From assembly GCF_022539315.1 (NCBI RefSeq), contig NC_066315.1, positions 123,407,874 through 123,471,873 on the forward strand: 64,000 bases of DNA, read 5' to 3'. The notes under the pieces were generated by a model that was given only the letters and a program-made list of their open reading frames with translations, was not told the DNA's origin and did no database searches. The translations under genes were made by a program, and so were the position numbers. Of the stretch, positions 61,301 to 64,000 are shown in pieces. Origin of the DNA: Serinus canaria (lineage: Eukaryota > Chordata > Aves > Passeriformes > Fringillidae). How positions within the stretch are numbered: the first letter of the stretch is position 1; every line of letters starts with the position of its first letter.

Positions 61301-62277
61301 TGGATACTCAACATTAAAAAAATGGGGTCATATCAGCAGTTGGGGGAAAAGGCTGTAAGAAGGAGAGCAACTTAGTAATTTGTTAAAAAAACAATGCTAA
61401 TAATTTCCTCCAGTAATTTTATTTAAAATACACAACCTGCCCCCAACCTTCTTAAGGTATTAAAGAATACCTCAAGTGATATTCTTTGCCCCTATGCTAA
61501 CTGAAATACTAATGTGGCATGTGCAGAAACAGACATGGTCTGCTTTTTTTCCTCAGATTTAGATATGAAAAGCAAGCAAGTTTTTATGTTTACAATTTTT
61601 CTCTTCAGCTTTCCTGGAAGGGAAGTTTCCCTTGCTCAGTACTCTTCCAGGTACTGCTGACACAACAGTCTTAGGGAACAAGGCCCAAACCAAAACTACC
61701 CTGAAAGTGCCCAGCATAAAAGGATCTTGACTTCAGCATTTTTCCCTTTCATTCCTGATCAGGCTGATGCCATTGTTAGCACTTCAAATGATACCTCAAT
61801 AATCAAAATGTAATGGGGGTATTACAATATTTAGAATTCAAAGCATTTTCATCCCATGGAATCAAGGAGGCTACTTAACCTATACTTAGAACTTATTTTG
61901 CTCTCTTCTGTGCTGTTTGCAAGGTATTGGGAGTTCCTCCTCCAGTCTCTACTCGCTGCCAGAAGCTCTTGTGATCCCCTGTTTTCAGGTCAGGCCAGTG
62001 ACTGAAGTTAATTACATCCTTCTTGCATGGGAGGAACCATATTAAGTTGTTGATGTTTCATTTTACTATTTTGAAATCAAAAGACCTCTGCAATCCATGG
62101 AATGCATAGGCAAGCTACAAAAATATGATGCGCAACAGCGTATATGATCAGAAGTCCTGAACACAGGGTTGTACTAGCACCAGCTTTATTAAATACAAGG
62201 CTCCTGGTTCAGTTGCAAAACAATTCCAATTCAAATGCAAAACTATCATGTTCTAAATATCTAAGACTTTTCTACAC
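55340..62277. other. Intergenic, no gene recognised
   Basis: About 7 kb of mostly AT-rich sequence. The stretch 55400-55680 is richer in GC, is open in several frames, and ends at a strong splice-donor-like 'aggaggtgagt' (55670-55680), but no protein family is recognisable. GTTT units occur near 57580-57600. No RNA gene seen. Confidence 0.55.
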
Positions 62278-62448
62278 ATTTCATAGCTTCATATCAGCAG
62301 TGGATGAACTTTTGGAGGTCATTTAGTCCGACCTGCTGCTTGAAGTAGGACTACCACTCTCAAGTGGTGCCACATTTCTGGTGTCAAGTCAGCCATAGGT
62401 TTGTTTTAACTGGGTCTTGAAATGTCCAAGGTGGTGACTCCATTTGAA
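62278..62448 (-). mobile_element. CR1 LINE 3' fragment, antisense, decayed
   Basis: The plus strand carries decayed reverse-complement CR1 blocks in order: 'ttttggaggtcatttagtcc', 'gacctgctgcttgaagtagg', a 'gtcaagtcagccatagg' block and 'gtcttgaaatgtccaagg' followed by 'tgactcca'. It is short and more diverged than the other copies. Confidence 0.7.
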
Positions 62449-63583
62449 TACACCCAGAATGATATTTGTTTTTATGCTGGGCAGCAGATACAATGCTGTA
62501 TAAAAGAAAAATCTTCAGTTGTATTGGCTAGGCAAGGGCCCAGCCCAGAAGCAAGAACTTCTCACTATTTCCTGCAGAGAACGTTTTATTCAAAGAGGAG
62601 GGGAGGTTTTGTAGTTAGTGATAATTATTGTGAAAGTGATATGCCACTAGGGATTGTCAAGTATAGTCTGCCCAATGTTCTTCCAGGCAAAGTAAACTCA
62701 ATGGCATTTTGTACTCAGAGTCTGTGCAAGAAGTGCAGCTGTCCCCAGGTAACCTGCTTAGTGCAGCTATTGCTCTCTGGTAAATACTATTAAGAGCTCT
62801 TTTTTCACTGGAGCACAGTATAAATAAATGATTATCACCATTCCCAAAGCTGTACTAATTGCCATTAAGTGGGCTCAGAAGGAAACAGCTTACTATTATC
62901 ATCCAGACAGCCCACTAGGAACTACACAGTTCCCAGTTTCTGAGAATGTGCATTTTTGGATGAATGGACAAGCAGTGCTGGCTTCTAATGCCTTGTGGTG
63001 GAGGGGGCTGAATTACTGAATTGTGTGCTCCTCTGTGAAGGAAAAATGTCATTTATAATGTAGGTGTGTCACATGTAAAACTTTCAGTAGGTTTCTTCAA
63101 ACTCCAATTTTGCCTTGCTGAATGCTTTTCTTGTTCCTAATGACTTTCATCTTCCTCCACAAATTCCACACAAATTGGGCAGGAGAGATTTCTTCCAGTC
63201 AGAAAGTGCATATTCCTTAACACATTGCCTTCCATAACAAAGATAAAATTTATCTTAAAGGTGATATGGAAAAATTATACAGCCCTAGCAGTGGATCCTC
63301 TGTGTACAGAGAGTGAGTAAAACTGTGTTCTCTTCCCAGCTACTTCTCAAATTTGCTCTCCATACCTGAAGCCTTCAGGTTATTGCCTGAATTTTCTGAA
63401 CCAGTACCAAACACGGTGATGATTTTTTTTTTTTAGTCTTATTCCTAATATAAAAAGGAGTCAAAATGAAGAATGCCATCTTAGGGACAAAAGAAGAGCT
63501 GCTATCATATATCTATTACCTTTCCTCACAACTGGCCTGTGCCAGTTTTACTTTTAAACTGAGGCTGTTGGACTAGAAGTAAT
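62449..63583. other. Intergenic, no gene recognised
   Basis: The 123-codon frame beginning in the CR1 fragment (62422-62793) has no recognisable motif and starts inside transposon sequence. A poly(T) run lies at about 63424-63435. Nothing else supported. Confidence 0.55.
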
Positions 63584-64000
63584 TTCACAGAATCACAGAA
63601 CTGTTGGGATTTGAAGGGACCTCTGGAGATCCAGTCCAAATGCCCTCCCAAGGCAAAGTCACCTAGATCAGGTGACACAAGAATGTGTCCAGGTGGGTTT
63701 CTGGGTTTTGAATGTCTACAGAGAGGGAGACTCCACAACCTTCTGGGACAGCCTGTTCCAGTGCTGTGCCACCCTCAATGTAAAGTGAAAGGAGGTAAAA
63801 TTTATTTTGTTTTAATTTATAGCCATTGCTCCTCGTCCTTTTGCTGGACATCACTGAAAACAGTCTAGCACCATGCTCTTGACACCCACTTTTGAGTATT
63901 TATATGCATTGATGAGATTCCTCTCAGTTTTTGCCCAGCTCCCATGGTCTCTCCTCATAAGAGAAGCTCCAGACCCCTCATCACCCCTGTGGTCTCTGCC
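63584..64000 (-). mobile_element. CR1 LINE 3' end, antisense, continuing past the window
   Basis: It begins with 'cacagaatcacagaa', the reverse complement of the CR1 tail repeat. 'gaagggacctctggagatcc', 'gagactccacaaccttctgg', 'acagcctgttccagtgctg' and a 'ccattgctcctcgtcctttt' block follow in order. The 3' end is on the left and the element extends beyond 64000. Confidence 0.88.

Noticed and set aside
62422..62793. 123-codon plus-strand frame
   Set aside because: Starts inside a CR1 fragment, no recognised domain, length within chance expectation for a window of this size.
1..64000. Prokaryotic-type systems (operons, CRISPR, toxin-antitoxin, phage)
   Set aside because: The window has spliced genes, avian transposons and vertebrate promoters; no spaced direct-repeat array or co-directional tight gene string exists.

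Overview
The window looks like vertebrate nuclear DNA, most probably from a bird and perhaps a songbird. The supports are two spliced genes with vertebrate-type introns and CpG-island promoters, several 5'-truncated CR1 LINE copies that resemble avian 3' ends, an avian-style endogenous retrovirus LTR end at the left edge, and otherwise AT-rich, gene-poor sequence. There is no operon structure, CRISPR array, tRNA or rRNA that I could recognise. Species assignment is inference; only the gene and repeat families are read from sequence.

Layout. 1-25 kb is intergenic: an LTR remnant (1-about 150), a decayed LINE fragment near 5.3 kb, a CR1 copy at about 11.86-12.23 kb, a 117-bp ATT microsatellite at 13.26 kb, a fold-back motif at 16.85 kb and an AT-rich palindrome at 24.8 kb. 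From 25.1 to 26.34 kb there is a GC-rich patch with a CTCF-like site, then two CR1 copies in opposite orientation. The second ends directly against the compact promoter of MRPL53 (26546-29459, three coding exons, + strand, 109 aa). From 30.8 to 39.5 kb is another gene desert containing a 50-bp tandem duplication and two unusual inverted-repeat loci. A CpG island (about 39.54-40.85 kb) with CCAAT and TATA boxes starts FABP5 (40065-44381, four coding exons, + strand, 134 aa), which ends in a standard AATAAA. From 44.6 to 64 kb no further gene was recognised. That part holds a purine-rich GGGA/GGAA satellite of roughly 0.85 kb with a CCCTA-type array beside it (53.1-54.15 kb), a TTTA/TTTATG microsatellite, and two CR1 fragments, one running off the right edge.

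The two genes have unrelated jobs. MRPL53 encodes a mitochondrial ribosome large-subunit protein and has a housekeeping-type promoter with two opposed ZNF143/STAF-like motifs. FABP5 encodes a cytosolic fatty-acid carrier and has a TATA-plus-CCAAT promoter in a CpG island. They lie about 10.6 kb apart on the same strand with no sign of shared regulation. Nothing in the window makes a convincing case for a novel multi-gene system. The most unusual items are the opposed ZNF143 motifs, the mutually exclusive hairpins, and the strand-asymmetric satellite block.
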